NCBI GenBank assembly: GCA_029204225.1
Contig: MU831935.1
Span: 1 to 64,000, forward strand
Length of the DNA: 64,000 nucleotides
Reading direction: 5' to 3'
From: Diphasiastrum complanatum
Lineage: Eukaryota > Streptophyta > Lycopodiopsida > Lycopodiales > Lycopodiaceae
Position numbers and translations under genes: made by a program. Below the pieces are notes generated by a model. That model saw only the letters and a program-made list of their open reading frames with translations, searched no databases and had not been told where the DNA came from. Shown in pieces: positions 1-10,406 of this stretch. Position 1 is the stretch's first letter, and the number at the start of each line of letters is the position of its first letter.

Positions 1-760
1 GGATTTCAATCCTGTGGTCCAGATTGTAATTAATCCTGTTCGTCGATCGTTGTGAAGAAAGATCTAATGGACTTCGTTGCATTGGTGCGGTGTACTGCAC
101 TCTTGAAGCCGCTATCCTCTTGCAAGCACGACGAGGTCATCATGGTTCCTTGCACGCGACCTATCCGTGACCTCTCCTCTTCTTTCATCCAAGGTTTTTG
201 GATATGGCTGCCACGTTCAGATTTATCATGTTCTCTTTCCAGCTCGCGGCTGCACACGCCCCTTCAGACCTGATTCGCACTGCTAGGGCGCCCTCCTTTT
301 AGTTTTTACAGCTTGCAAAACATATCAATATAGAGAGAAATCTCTGATTTTGTGCTCCCAAACCCCAGACCAAAGTTTTTCACACAAATCTATTTTTGTC
401 TTCCAATTCACAGTGTTCTGATAGGCCTATCCTCTTGCTCTGAGGTCGCCCTACTGCTAGAACTCTGATGCTTCAATCCGTTTGTCAAACGGTGTCCGAT
501 TGAATGCACACTGACTGCAAACACCAAATAGCCTGCTTCGAAATTTCAAAATTCCGTTTGTTGAGGTTCTGATTCAATCGACAACCCTTGTCTCTGAATC
601 CTCACACAGTCTCAAGCTCACCAAGCTTCCGTGTGCTAAACTCTCCGCACCAGTGTTTCTCCTTCCGTCTTCAACCCGCCGTAAACCCCGAACTCTTAGA
701 AGACAGTTCTCCCGAAGCTCTCTTCAACGACGATGTTGTCCTGTGTACACTCCCTGTACG
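1..760. other. non-coding, probable retroelement leader
   Basis: I see no credible protein in this stretch; the open frames are short and overlap on both strands. It lies immediately left of a sequence that reads, on the minus strand, as an LTR-retrotransposon primer-binding site, so it may be the untranslated leader of a minus-strand element. That is inference from position only. Confidence 0.3.
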
Positions 761-773
761 GCTCTGATACCAA
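761..773 (-). other. primer-binding-site-like motif (iMet tRNA)
   Basis: The plus strand reads GCTCTGATACCAA, whose complement TTGGTATCAGAGC is the usual initiator Met-tRNA primer site of plant Copia elements. The same motif precedes the 5' LTRs of Copia A, B, C and I in this window. Here the putative LTR would lie just to the right, from about 775 to 1000, but no second LTR copy was found. Confidence 0.45.
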
Positions 774-999
774 CTTAGAATTTGCTTTGCACAGGAACAC
801 AGATCATGCTACATAGTAACACAGACAAAAAACACTCTCACCAGCAAGCTCACAAAGCAACTGTATTTCTCAAAACGAAATTACACTATACATATAGTTG
901 TTCACTCAGGCAACCCATGCATGACCCAGGTTGCCGTTGGCGAGACGCGTGTCCTGTCGACTTGCCTCGTGGCGAGGCCAACTGATAGGACCCACAGTA

Positions 1000-2035
1000 T
1001 AGTAGCACAGTGATTCTACTTTAATTCCAACTGATTCATGTGGCAAAGGCATTCATTGGACATGTGACCACCACTTCCGAAAGTGTAAGTGAACATACAC
1101 GGGGACCTCCCTTGGCAAGTCACTAACAACATGTTTGTACCCATTCTTGCCACGTAGAAAATCACATTGGAGTAACTCCCACCTTGTGTGAAAGGGAGGG
1201 AGATCACATGGAGTGGCCATAATGTGTCTCATGAATAGGGTGATAATACTTTTCTGTATGAACTCATTTGTGCACCTAAGTTGGACTCTTTACTTCAAGG
1301 ACAAGAAAGGAATTCCTTAGTAGCTCACCACTTATTGGAGGACTCAAAGAGAGTGTGGACAAGAGACAATTACTTTTTTCCTCCATCCATCCAAAACGCT
1401 TGTCCCCAAGGAAATTTTGAAAAATTTGTGCCCAAATTAAAATCTTTGTTCCATGGGGACATTCTCTAAGCTCACCGCAGAGCACATGCTCCCAAAGGAG
1501 AGGGAGGAAGATGATAGTTGTGCATGGTTGCACCTTAAGAATAAGTCCTGCCAATCCAACTTGGTGGTTTGGCTCACGCCTTCCACATGTTAATTAGGCA
1601 GATTATATTGAGTGAGATCATTGGTGTAGCATTGGGGATATCATATTGTCACCCACGACAACTTGATAGTCAAACAAGTTGTCAATGTGATGCTCTCATC
1701 TAGGACTCATTCTTGAGGGTGAGGTTTGGGCCTAAAGCAACATCACTTTGTGATCCACCAAGCCTCCACTACCCTTTGCTTGGTGGGTGATAGCAACATA
1801 TATCTCTCCTTGGTGAGATCCACCAAGCCTCCACCATATACATCTCTCTCTCTCTTCTTAGTGATCCACCAAGCCTCCACTATTCTTGGATCTGATGGTA
1901 GGGCCCATATGCCATACCCTATAACTTGGCACCAAATTATAACAAGAAGGGTAAAGATAAATGCGGCACAACGGCCCTTAATAGCACCACATTCTATATA
2001 TATATATAACGTCTCCCTCAACGGCTATCTATTGT
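1000..2035. other. upstream intergenic region with short direct repeats
   Basis: No gene is visible. An 18-bp motif, GATCCACCAAGCCTCCAC, occurs three times at about 1752, 1817 and 1863, and partial inverted matches (CTTGGTGG) lie between the copies. It ends in an AT run just before the candidate promoter of the tetraspanin-like gene. Confidence 0.4.
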
Positions 2036-2046
2036 GACCTATATAT

Positions 2047-2049
<3 letters not shown>
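2036..2049 (+). promoter_or_regulatory. candidate TATA box for the tetraspanin-like gene
   Basis: TATATATA at about 2040-2048 is followed directly by a long CT run. A TATA box followed by a pyrimidine patch is a common plant core-promoter layout. It lies about 600 bp before the chosen start codon, which fits a 5'UTR containing an intron. A second AT run at about 1996-2010 is an alternative. Confidence 0.35.

Positions 2050-2102
<53 letters not shown>
2050..2102. repeat. (CT)n microsatellite
   Basis: About 26 uninterrupted CT dinucleotides. If the TATA box just upstream is used, this tract would lie at or near the transcription start and act as a Y-patch-like leader element. Confidence 0.95.
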
Positions 2103-2106
<4 letters not shown>

Positions 2107-2287
2107 TCTCATGTTTTCAATTCAGTGATTAGAGAAACTATTTCATCACCCAACTCTCTCTTTTGTCCAGGCTTTGCTCTCAGATCTCTCTGTTATTATC
2201 ATAGTGGTATCATAGTAAGCAGCAACAGGAATCAGTGTGTGGAGTTGCTGCTGCTGGACTGAACAAATCACACAACAGCCCACCTGG

Positions 2288-2631
2288 GTGAGTGGTTACA
2301 GCTTCAGTAGGACCAGTGGTGAATTCGGTATCAGGATTGCTCAGGCTATAGTATAGCATAAAAAATTTACTCTTACTGCTGAAAAGTATTGTTGATCTTA
2401 ACTACCCCTCCATTTTTTCTCGTGTAGGTGAAATAATTGTCTTACACCTTTTGCTACTAAAAAGCATTCCATTCATATCCACGCATGCTGTTGGTCCTTG
2501 GATTTTTTTTTTTACACCTTTTACTACTGAAAAGCATGGTTGTTCTTCAGTACCACTCCTTTTAGTCTCATATTGGTGAATGCTGTTGATCCTTGTTAAG
2601 CTAGTGGCTACTTGTTTCTTTCTTGAAGCAG
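2288..2631 (+). other. candidate 5'UTR intron
   Basis: A strong donor context (CTGG followed by GTGAGT at 2288) and a pyrimidine-rich acceptor ending in GAAGCAG at 2631 define a possible 344-nt intron. The acceptor lies 21 nt before the proposed ATG at 2653, so splicing would give a short leader in exon 2. This is judged from consensus only; no transcript was seen. Confidence 0.35.
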
Positions 2632-2652
2632 ATTTTAATAATTGCGTTTGCA

Positions 2653-3303
2653 ATGGGGGAGCTACCTGAGACGCAGCACCATAGCAAGCGTTTGGAAAAG
2701 GGAAGTACAGCACATTGCTTAAGGCGATCTCTCAGATGGATAAACTACTTCACAATCCTGGGCTCCGTGCTCTCCATGGCAGCTATATTAATCATCCGAC
2801 ATAATCCAACCTGGGCTGGATGGGTATTCCTCGCCCTCGGAGGGGTAACTGTAATTTCCGGTATCCTTGGATGCATCTCCTCTGAAGGATGCTTCTCCCT
2901 ACACTTCTTGACTCTAGGACTATCCTTGGGAGGCCTGGGGGCCGCTTCTCTAGCCCTCTTCATCAAGCGCAAACTTGTGAAGCAGCACCTAAAATCGGAG
3001 CTTAGTGACTACCACACCCAGGTCCTCATGAAGCTGGACGCCTCCTTATGTCTGGCGCTGCTGTGCATGCAGATCATCAGTCTGGTGCTGGCCTTCACTT
3101 TGCGCAAATGCTATTATGTGGATTACTATGAGGACATAGAAAACAGAAGCCTGCGCCGTAAAAGAAACCTAGCCAAAGTGCAAGAAGAATCCGAGTTGCG
3201 AGCAGTTGTACATGAGCGATCTCAAGCCAATGAACTGTGCAAAAAGATGAAGCAGAAATATGGGCGCTACACACAGGAAGGGGAGTTTGATTCTATCAAA
3301 TAG
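2653..3303 (+). CDS. tetraspanin-like four-transmembrane protein
   Basis: A 216-residue protein with four clear hydrophobic segments at about residues 29-48, 55-75, 82-104 and 128-150, a basic N-terminal tail and a charged, coiled-coil-prone C-terminal tail (about 160-210). The layout, an Asn in TM1, and the GC...GC cysteines after TM2 (residues 73-80) recall plant tetraspanin-family proteins. The loop between TM3 and TM4 is only about 23 residues and has no CCG motif or cysteines, so it is not a canonical tetraspanin large loop; an unrelated four-helix membrane protein is possible. Likely location is a cell membrane; no catalytic role can be inferred. The frame runs open slightly upstream without an ATG, and a splice acceptor precedes it, so ATG 2653 is chosen. 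The coding part has no intron and no defects, and it is the only intact non-transposon gene here. Confidence 0.7.
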   Translation: MGELPETQHHSKRLEKGSTAHCLRRSLRWINYFTILGSVLSMAAILIIRHNPTWAGWVFLALGGVTVISGILGCISSEGCFSLHFLTLGLSLGGLGAASLALFIKRKLVKQHLKSELSDYHTQVLMKLDASLCLALLCMQIISLVLAFTLRKCYYVDYYEDIENRSLRRKRNLAKVQEESELRAVVHERSQANELCKKMKQKYGRYTQEGEFDSIK

Positions 3304-4085
3304 TTCCTTGCTACCTACAGTTTCCAACTACTTAGAATCAGCTACTTAAAATTGTGATTTAGAGCTCCAGCTAGTAGTAGTCATTCTTCCAAGATGTGGA
3401 GAGTGGAGAGTGTAGATAGGAGCAGACAGATGCTCTTGATCAAACTCCTCGTCTTATTGATTAACATGATGCCATTTCGAAGTTCCACTTCTGTTTGATG
3501 ACATTCAAAACCATTGTTGTTTTGACTGTCATCAAAGTCTTATTGCCAAGTACAGGATCCAGATTCTTTTTAGAAAAAGCTACTCTCTACGATTGATTAT
3601 TTTAACGCCATTAAATGGCTCCTGTATATCAGTGCAGATCATATTGTTTGAATAAGAAGTGCTCGTTGGAAACAAAACAAATGCATCTGTCCAGACTACA
3701 TGAGCATGTAAATCTTGGTGAATGTCAAAACAAAATGCAAGAAGAATACTTTTTAAGCCATATGAAGATATTTCCTCGCATCACTAGTTTATTTTTAAAG
3801 GACAAACAAAGTAAGAAACATATTAAGTCAGAGCATTATGCTTGTTTATGATCAGATGGTATGTATCTTGCTGTGAAATATATATATGAAAAGTAATGAT
3901 GCTATTTATCTCAAAGATAAAATTAACTAACACTGTGGAATGCTCTGTAAGTCTGGGCTTGAATGGACAACTTTGAGCTAAGATTTGTGGGTCAACAGCT
4001 TGGCAATCCACTTTTATTTTATGACATTCCCTTCCTGACTGCCTTGCCCTCAAAGTATTTTGACAAGTATAAGTTTCCAACCTTA
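3304..4085 (+). other. 3' flank of the tetraspanin-like gene
   Basis: AT-rich sequence without a supported gene; it probably includes the 3'UTR of the preceding gene. Two short open frames (about 78 and 85 codons) resemble nothing I recognise. Repeat-derived sequence begins at about 4085. Confidence 0.4.
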
Positions 4086-4893
4086 TAATGCTATATATTT
4101 AAAAACAAGCCTTCAATTCAAATTCAACATTTCCAACAAAGTTGGTATACCACCACTTTGACATTTGTTATCAATATTTGTCCACTCATTTGTACAAAAA
4201 CAACATACCAAAAAAAGTAAGGTATCAATAGGTTGTGTAAAAAAAAGTAAAGGTATCAATCAAGAAGAGGCTGCGTGTGTGTAGCTCTAGGATGGGCACC
4301 ACCACCACTTAACCTACCTAGCATGTCACCCTAACCAAGTCAACATATTTTTAACATAATTAGAATGACATCACAAAACCGGTATAAAAATATTCTGAAA
4401 TTGCCCTTCAATTCTCTCAGTGCGTGCACTACTGGTGACTTAGTAGGCGCTCACAAGAACATAATATTTTTAGAGCTTATAATGCGCGGTGGTAGCGGAA
4501 GCGATGAGCTGACAACCAGAACCAGACAAATCAATTACATAGTCAAACAGAACATGGAAAAAGCATTGACACGAATTTGAACTTAGTGCGTGCACTACTG
4601 GTGACTTAGTAGGCGTTCACAAGAACATAATATTTTTAGAGCTTCTAATGCGCGGTGGTAGCGGAAGCGATGATGAGCTGACATGACAACCAGACAAATC
4701 AATTAGATAGATAGTCAGATAGAACATGGAAAAAGCATTGCAATATTGACATAAATCTGAACGCAAAACGAAACAGAGTTGTAATCAGATCCATCGGTGA
4801 GTGAGCTAACTTACTATAATATAAGTTCATCAAATTATACATATCAAGAACATTTGTTGAATGACAGCACAAAACTGGTATAAAAATGTTCTT

Positions 4894-4905
4894 GGGGGGG
4901 GGGGG
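4894..4905. repeat. G12 homopolymer
   Basis: Twelve consecutive G residues at the boundary between ATAAAAATGTTCTT and the LTR-start-like sequence TGTCGGAGAAG. Confidence 0.9.
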
Positions 4906-5240
4906 AGGAGTGTCGGAGAAGTTGGGGATCAATAATATGGTGAGTGCTCTCATAATATTATATTGTGAGTGTTCTCATTATTTCATAAAGCAAAATCCAA
5001 CCTTGCTATATATAAAAAAACAAGCCTTCGAATTCAACATTTTCAACAAAGTTGGTATACCACGACTATTTATCAATAGGGGGCATCCAATATTATATGG
5101 TGAGTGCTCTCATAATATTATATTGTGAGTGTTCTCATTATTTTATAAAGCAAAATCCAACCTTGCTAGATATAAAAAAACAAGCCTTCGAATTCAACAT
5201 TTTCAACAAAGTTGGTATACCACCACTTTTTATCAATATT

Positions 5241-5258
5241 GGGGGGGGGGGGGGGGGG
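5241..5258. repeat. G18 homopolymer
   Basis: Eighteen consecutive G residues inside a repeat block, after TATCAATATT. The neighbouring copy of the same block (about 5085) has only GGGGG here, so the run has expanded or contracted. Confidence 0.9.
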
Positions 5259-5635
5259 ATCCAATATTATATTGTGAGTGCTCTCATAATATTATATTGT
5301 GAGTGTTCTCATAATTTTATAAAGCAAATCCAACCTTATAATGCTATATATACAAATACAAGCCTTCAAACTCAACATTTCCAACAAAGTTGGTATACCA
5401 CCACTTTGACACTTGTTATCAATATTTGTCCACTCATTTGTACAAAAACAACATACCAAAAAAGTAAAAGTATCAAGAGGTTGTGTAAAAAAAAGTAAAG
5501 GTATCATCAAGAAGAGGCTGTGTAGCTCTGGAATGGGCACCACCACCACTTAACCTAGCATGTCACCCTAACCAAGTCAACATATTTTCAACATAATTAG
5601 AATGACAGCACAAAACCGGTATAAAAATGTTCTTG

Positions 5636-5680
5636 TGGGGTGGGGGGGGGGGGGGGGGGGGGGGGGGGGGATGTGGGGGG
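5636..5680. repeat. long G run (29 G uninterrupted)
   Basis: GTGGGGT, then 29 G at 5642-5670, then ATG and six more G. It lies between ATAAAAATGTTCTT and CTTGTCGGAGAAG, the same junction as the runs at 4894 and 6042. The length should be treated with caution because assemblies collapse or misread such runs. Confidence 0.85.
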
Positions 5681-6041
5681 GCTTGTCGGAGAAGTTGCTC
5701 TTCAATTTTTCTGCATGCACTACTGGTGACTTAGTAGGCGAACACAAGAACATAATATTTCTAGAGCTTCTAATGCGCGGTGGTAGCGGAAGCGATGAGC
5801 TAACAACCAGACAAATCAATTAGATAGTCAAACAGAACATGGAAAAGCATTGCAGTATTGACACGAATCTAAATGTAGAACCAAACAGAGTCGTAATCAG
5901 ATTAAGTATAATAATAGGCCTAGATCTATCGGTGAGTGAGCTAACTTACTATAAGTTCATCAGATTATATCTATCAAGAACATTGTGAATATACCTTTGT
6001 TGAATGACAGCACAAAACCGGTATAAAAATGTTCTTTGGGA

Positions 6042-6058
6042 GGGGGGGGGGGGGGGGG
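6042..6058. repeat. G17 homopolymer
   Basis: Seventeen consecutive G residues at the same junction as the other runs, immediately before TGTGTCGGAGAAG. Confidence 0.9.
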
Positions 6059-6060
6059 TG

Positions 6061-7166
6061 TGTCGGAGAAGTTGGGGATCAATCCCCTTCAATTCTCTCG
6101 GTGCGTGCACTACTGATGACTTAGTAGGCGAACACAAGAACATAATATTTTTAGAGCTTCTAATTCGGATGGTAACGGAAGCGATGAGCTGACAACCAGA
6201 CAAATCAATTAGATGTCAGACAGAACATGGAAAAGCATTGCAGTATTGACACGAATCTGAATGCAGAACCAAACAGAGTTGTAATCAGATTAAGTATAAC
6301 GATAGGCCTGGATCCATCGGTGAGTGAGCTAACTTACTGTAAGTTCATCAGATTATATCTATCAAGAACATTGTGAATATACCTTTGTTGAGTAATATAA
6401 TAAATCAGTCGTGTCGCTCTGTCTCGGAGGAGTTGGGGAAGGATAGATCAATCTCCTTCAATTCTCTCGGTGCGTGCACTACTGGTGACTTAGTAGGCGA
6501 ACACAAGAAGATAATATTTTTAGAGCTTCTAATGCGCAGTGGTAGCAGAAGCGATGAGCTAACAACCATACAAATCAATTAGATAGTCAGATAGAACATG
6601 AAAAAGCATTGCAGTATTGACACGAATCTGAATGCAGAACCAAACAGAGTTGTAAGCAGATTAAGTATAACTATAGGCCTGGATCCATCGGTGAGTGAGC
6701 TAACTTACTGTAAGTTCATCAGATTATATCTATCAAGAACATTGTGAATATATCTTTGTTGAGTAATATAATAAATCAGTTGTCTCGCTTTGTCTCGGAG
6801 AAGTTGGGGAAGGATAGATCAATCCCCTTCAATTCTCTCGGTGCATGCACTATTGGTGACTTAGTAGGCGAACACAAGAACATAATATTTTTAGAGCTTC
6901 CAATGCACGGTGGTAGCGTAAGCGATGAGCTGATAACCAGACAAATCAATTAAATAGTCAGACAGAACATGGAAAAACAATGCAATATTGACACAAATCT
7001 GAACGCAAAACCAAACAGATTTGTAATCAGATTAAGTATAACGATTGGTCTGGATCCATCGGTGAGTGAGCTAACTTACTGTAAGTTCATCAGAATATAT
7101 TTATCAAGAACATTATGAATAATCCTTTGTTGAGCAATATAATAAATCAGTCGTCTCGCTCTATCT
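6061..7166. repeat. three-unit ~370-bp tandem array, LTR/RT-tail chimera
   Basis: Three head-to-tail units begin at about 6061, 6425 and 6796. Each starts with CGGAGAAGTTGGG, the start of the Copia A LTR as seen at 10407, runs through about 240 bp of LTR to GATTAAGTATAA, and then switches to about 120 bp that read on the minus strand as the end of a Copia reverse transcriptase (from ATCCATCGGTGAGTGAGC to CTCGCTCTGTCTC). The last unit runs without a break into the Copia A RT at about 7167. The RNase H region that should lie between RT and LTR is missing, so the unit derives from an internal deletion that was then duplicated in tandem. Confidence 0.75.
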
Positions 7167-7827
7167 CAGTGGATTTGAAGCCCAGACAGAAGTGAGCTTC
7201 ACCAGATCAGTCATGTCGAACTCAGAAAATAGCATATGTTTAGCATCCTTAACCAAATTGGTATTGTTGCTGAAAAGCAATGTATCATCCATGTATAAAG
7301 TGATGATAATGAAAGATTGCTGCACCGATTTGGAATAGACATTGCAATCAACAGTGCTTGGTTGGAAACCTTGTTCAATAAGGAATGTGTTGATCCTTTG
7401 AAACCAAGCTCTGGCAGACTGCTTCAAGCTGTAAAGTGCCTTATGGAGCTTATAAACATGATTCTTCATACCTTCCAAAAAAAATACCCTTTGGGCCGGA
7501 TCATGTAGATGTCTTCTTCTATAACTCCATTCAAATAATTGTTTGCACATCAAGTTGATGCACTTCAAGGTCGGCTGCTGCAACATACGATAGGAGGGCT
7601 CAAATCGATGAATGCTTGACTACTGGATTGAAAGCCACACTATAGTCAACATTTGGAATCTGAGTAAATCCTCGTGCTACCAATCTTGCCATCCTTCTAT
7701 CAATCGCTCCATTGGCATTGTACTTGATATTAAAGATCCATTTGCAATCGATGATGTTGCAGCCAGTAGAAGCTTCGACTAATGACCATGTCTGGATCTT
7801 GATCAGAGAGGAATACTCTCTGTCCAT
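7161..7827 (-). pseudogene. Copia A reverse transcriptase fragments
   Basis: Two minus-strand reading frames give most of a Copia RT. The right piece (7600-7827) has the DCKWIFNIKYNANG and RMARLVARGFTQ segments of the RVT_2 N-terminal part. The left piece (7161-7586) has the LHKALYSLKQSARAWFQRI segment and the polymerase motif as YMDD, so the catalytic aspartates are present. A frame change with a short loss between about 7586 and 7600 breaks the enzyme. The protein is cut at its 3' end by the LTR/RT-tail array. It would copy element RNA if intact; here it is clearly dead. Confidence 0.85.
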
Positions 7828-7940
7828 GGCTTCTCTCCAGAGATCAGAGTCTGGTTGGCCAAGTCCCTCTTCGACTGTTGTCAGTTTCTATATCAAAAGA
7901 TAGGTAGACTTGGAGTATACCTTGTGGGCTGTGTGCGCAC

Positions 7941-9076
7941 TCAACTTGATCTTCTTGGAGGAATTGATTGATGAACCATTCCTAGGACTTGTTGCAGGGT
8001 AGCAGCAACATCTTCGTCTGACTCGCTGTCAAGTAGTGGATCGACGATGGACATGCTTGGGCCTGAAGCTCGAATTGGCGTGTTAATGGCAGGCGTTGAA
8101 GATTCTCTTGGAACAATGCCTTTGCCTTTGATGTCAATGAACTGATCCTTGATAAAGACTGTATCCCGGCTGAACAAGATTTGTTGGGTATCGGGATCAT
8201 ACAACTTGTATGTGTTGTCAAATGAAGTATAACCAATCAGGATGGTCTTGAAACCTTGGAAGTCAAATTTCTTTCTCGTCTCTTTCAGGATCTGCGCGTA
8301 GGCGATGCATCCGAACACTCGTAGATTTTTCACAAAAGGCTTAGAGCCTGTCCACACCTCATGGGTTAATCTGCCTGAGAGGGCCTTGGTTGAACATCTG
8401 TTCTGGACATAGCTTCGGCCCAGAAGCTCTTGGGCAGTGATGCATGCGCCAGCATACATTTAGCTTATTCAACCAGAGTACGGTTCTTCCTCTCGGCCAA
8501 GCCATTTGACTGAGGAGAATAAGGAGTGATAAATTGCTGCTTCAAGGCCTTGGCTTTGGTGGTACTCCTTAGATTCGGTAGAGATGTAATCTCCACCATT
8601 GTCAGATCTCAGGACTTTGATCGTCCTTCCCATCTCTTTTTCTGCATGCTCCTTGAAGATTATGAAGCAATTGAAAGCTTATGATTTCTTTTTGATAAAA
8701 TACACCATAGTTCTTCTGGAGAATTCATCAATAAACGTTATGAAATACTTTGCATCCTTCACAGAAGGATTCTGCATCGGGCCACAAATGTCTGTATGTA
8801 CAACATCTAACAATCCTCTAGCAATATTCTGATGGCTTGATCTAAATGGTTTCCTAGTCTATTTACCATCTAAGTAGCCTTGACAGACAGGTACTCGACT
8901 TTATTATCATGATAGTCTAGATCAAGAACAATAGAATGTCTAGACATTTGTTGTACATAAGCATGATTCAAGTGGCCAAGTCTACAATGCCAAAGTAAAC
9001 TTTTATTTGCTTGAATAGAAGTACTGAACACCTGACTAGAGGCAGAAAAGCAATGACTCTCCATGTCTTTTTCCAA
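7941..9076 (-). pseudogene. Copia A integrase region, broken
   Basis: On the minus strand from right to left, the GAG-pre-integrase domain (about 8870-9076) has LLWHCRLGHLNHA, giving the zinc-binding histidines. The integrase core follows, broken over about 8460-8850. The C-terminal part (7941-8459) has VFGCIAYAQI and ILIGYTSFDNTYKLYDPD, then an acidic linker. Several stops and frameshifts separate these parts. The order matches Copia (integrase before RT). Function would be integration of cDNA; it cannot work as it stands. Confidence 0.8.
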
Positions 9077-9334
9077 GCGCTAGGATCTTGCATGTCCTAT
9101 CAACTACTTTGCATTGATCACATTTAAATTCTACTTTATGTCCTAGATATGTGATTATGCTTACCAAGAGCAGATTTGTTGACAGATTGGGTACATACAA
9201 GAATTTAGAAACTAGCTTAGACTAATCATTTGCAAAGCTTAATCTTACAATACCTTCACCTTTAATAGCTTGTGTGCTATTATCGCCAAGGTGAACATAG
9301 GGTGTATAGGACTGGAAATAGCCAATGAGACTGG

Positions 9335-9667
9335 TCACATGCTGAGTGGCACTGGAATCCAAGATCGCTTCTTGATTCTGTAGCTGCATTGGCCACTTGA
9401 TTTGACTGTCTCGTTGTTGTTCTTTGCTTGTAGTATCCAGCAGTCTTGAATCTCTTTGTTGTTTCTCTTGCAGTATCTGCAGAACAGCTTCTTCTTAGTC
9501 TGTGGGATTGACTGCTCTTTGTGTTGTGTTGGTTTTTGGTCTGATTGCTTCGGGCCTTTCTTCTTCTTCTGATTAGTCATGCCTTTGTTGGTGTACAAGG
9601 CGTGATAATCGACTGAGGAACTGGAGGCTCTCTTTCCTCCGCGTGTCTTCCTATAACAACATTGCAA
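9335..9667 (-). pseudogene. Copia A Gag C-terminal zinc-knuckle segment
   Basis: A lysine-rich linker followed by CRYCKRNNKEIQDC, a CCHC nucleocapsid knuckle in which the His is replaced (NNKEIQDC instead of NNHEIQDC as seen in Copia B). The frame overlaps the end of the main gag frame by 17 bp, a frameshift relative to it. The expected protease follows at about 9250-9340 but is too decayed to show a clear DSG triad. Confidence 0.75.
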
Positions 9668-10202
9668 TGACTCTTGAAAGAGTCAGCTCTGGATGCATCG
9701 TGACGATCATCACCCAGCTGTCGTATGAGCTTGGCAAGCTTGTAAGCAGTTGCATTACTACGTCTTGATCATCTATGACAGATCTGACAGCTGCCATTTG
9801 CTTCAATAGATTCTTGAACTGGTTGATGTGATTCTGTAGGGAATTACCGTTTGTCATCTTGAGGGAGTAAAATTTCTTCCTGAGATGTAGCTTGGAAGCT
9901 ATATCTCGCACTTCGTATAATGTGCTCAAGATGTCCCAGACTTCCTTGGATTTATGAGCTTCGGACACATGGCCAATCTGAGTATCCGAAATGTTGAGTA
10001 TGATCAACGCAAATGCTTTGCCATCCTTCAGCTTCCATTTGGAGATTGTTGCGTCGTCAGCTTCGGGTATTCCCTCTACACCTGTAACAATGTCATACAA
10101 CTCCATAGCCATTAGCATGGTTTTCATCCTAAATTTCCACAGATGGTAATTAGCTCCATCAAGCTTGTCCATGATAGGACTGGCTTTCCCTTGGGAATCC
10201 AT
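9651..10202 (-). pseudogene. Copia A Gag (UBN2-type) N-terminal part
   Basis: An open 183-residue frame starting with MDSQGKASP and containing LDGANYHLWKFRMKTML near the start and LRKKFYSLKM near residue 110, typical of the Copia gag-polypeptide/UBN2 family that forms the virus-like particle shell. The start ATG lies about 190 bp inside the PBS, as expected for a leader. The frame is lost at the C-terminal end by a frameshift into the zinc-knuckle frame. This is the best-preserved piece of Copia A. Confidence 0.85.
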
Positions 10203-10394
10203 GTGGAAGATTAGTCTAGGTGATAGGAGTAACTATCAGTAACTTAAGTATGAAAATCTGGTGCTAAATTATAGAACAAAAAGACAATCACTCTATCGAC
10301 TAGTAGAATCTTGTTTCTGTGGAAGCTTATCAGGCTATAGAAATAGCTCTGAAATGAAACCACTTAAAGAATTAGATAAGTTCTGATATCTTTG

Positions 10395-10406
10395 GCTCTG
10401 ATACCA
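10395..10406 (-). other. Copia A primer-binding site
   Basis: GCTCTGATACCA on the plus strand is the complement of TGGTATCAGAGC, the initiator Met-tRNA primer site. It directly abuts the LTR, which begins TGTCAGAGAAG at 10407. Confidence 0.8.

Larger units (their letters stand above)
4085..6060. repeat. mosaic of dispersed repeat blocks with G runs
   Basis: Two kinds of block alternate. Block 1 begins near AAGCCTTC, continues through AACAAAGTTGGTATACCACC and ends near ACCGGTATAAAAATG; copies start at about 4090, 5010, 5170 and 5340, and again at 11590. Block 2 contains CACTACTGGTGACTTAGTAG and TTTTAGAGCTTCTAATGCGC, at about 4425, 4590 and 5715, and is part of the LTR of Copia A, whose full copy starts at 10407. 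Runs of 12 to 29 G separate some blocks. The region is best read as scrambled ends of the Copia A family; nothing in it is protein-coding. Confidence 0.7.

Noticed and set aside
5602-5823. Gly-rich open frames over the G runs and LTR pieces
   Set aside because: They arise from G homopolymers joined to Copia A LTR sequence; the same LTR frame recurs in every repeat copy without coding signals.
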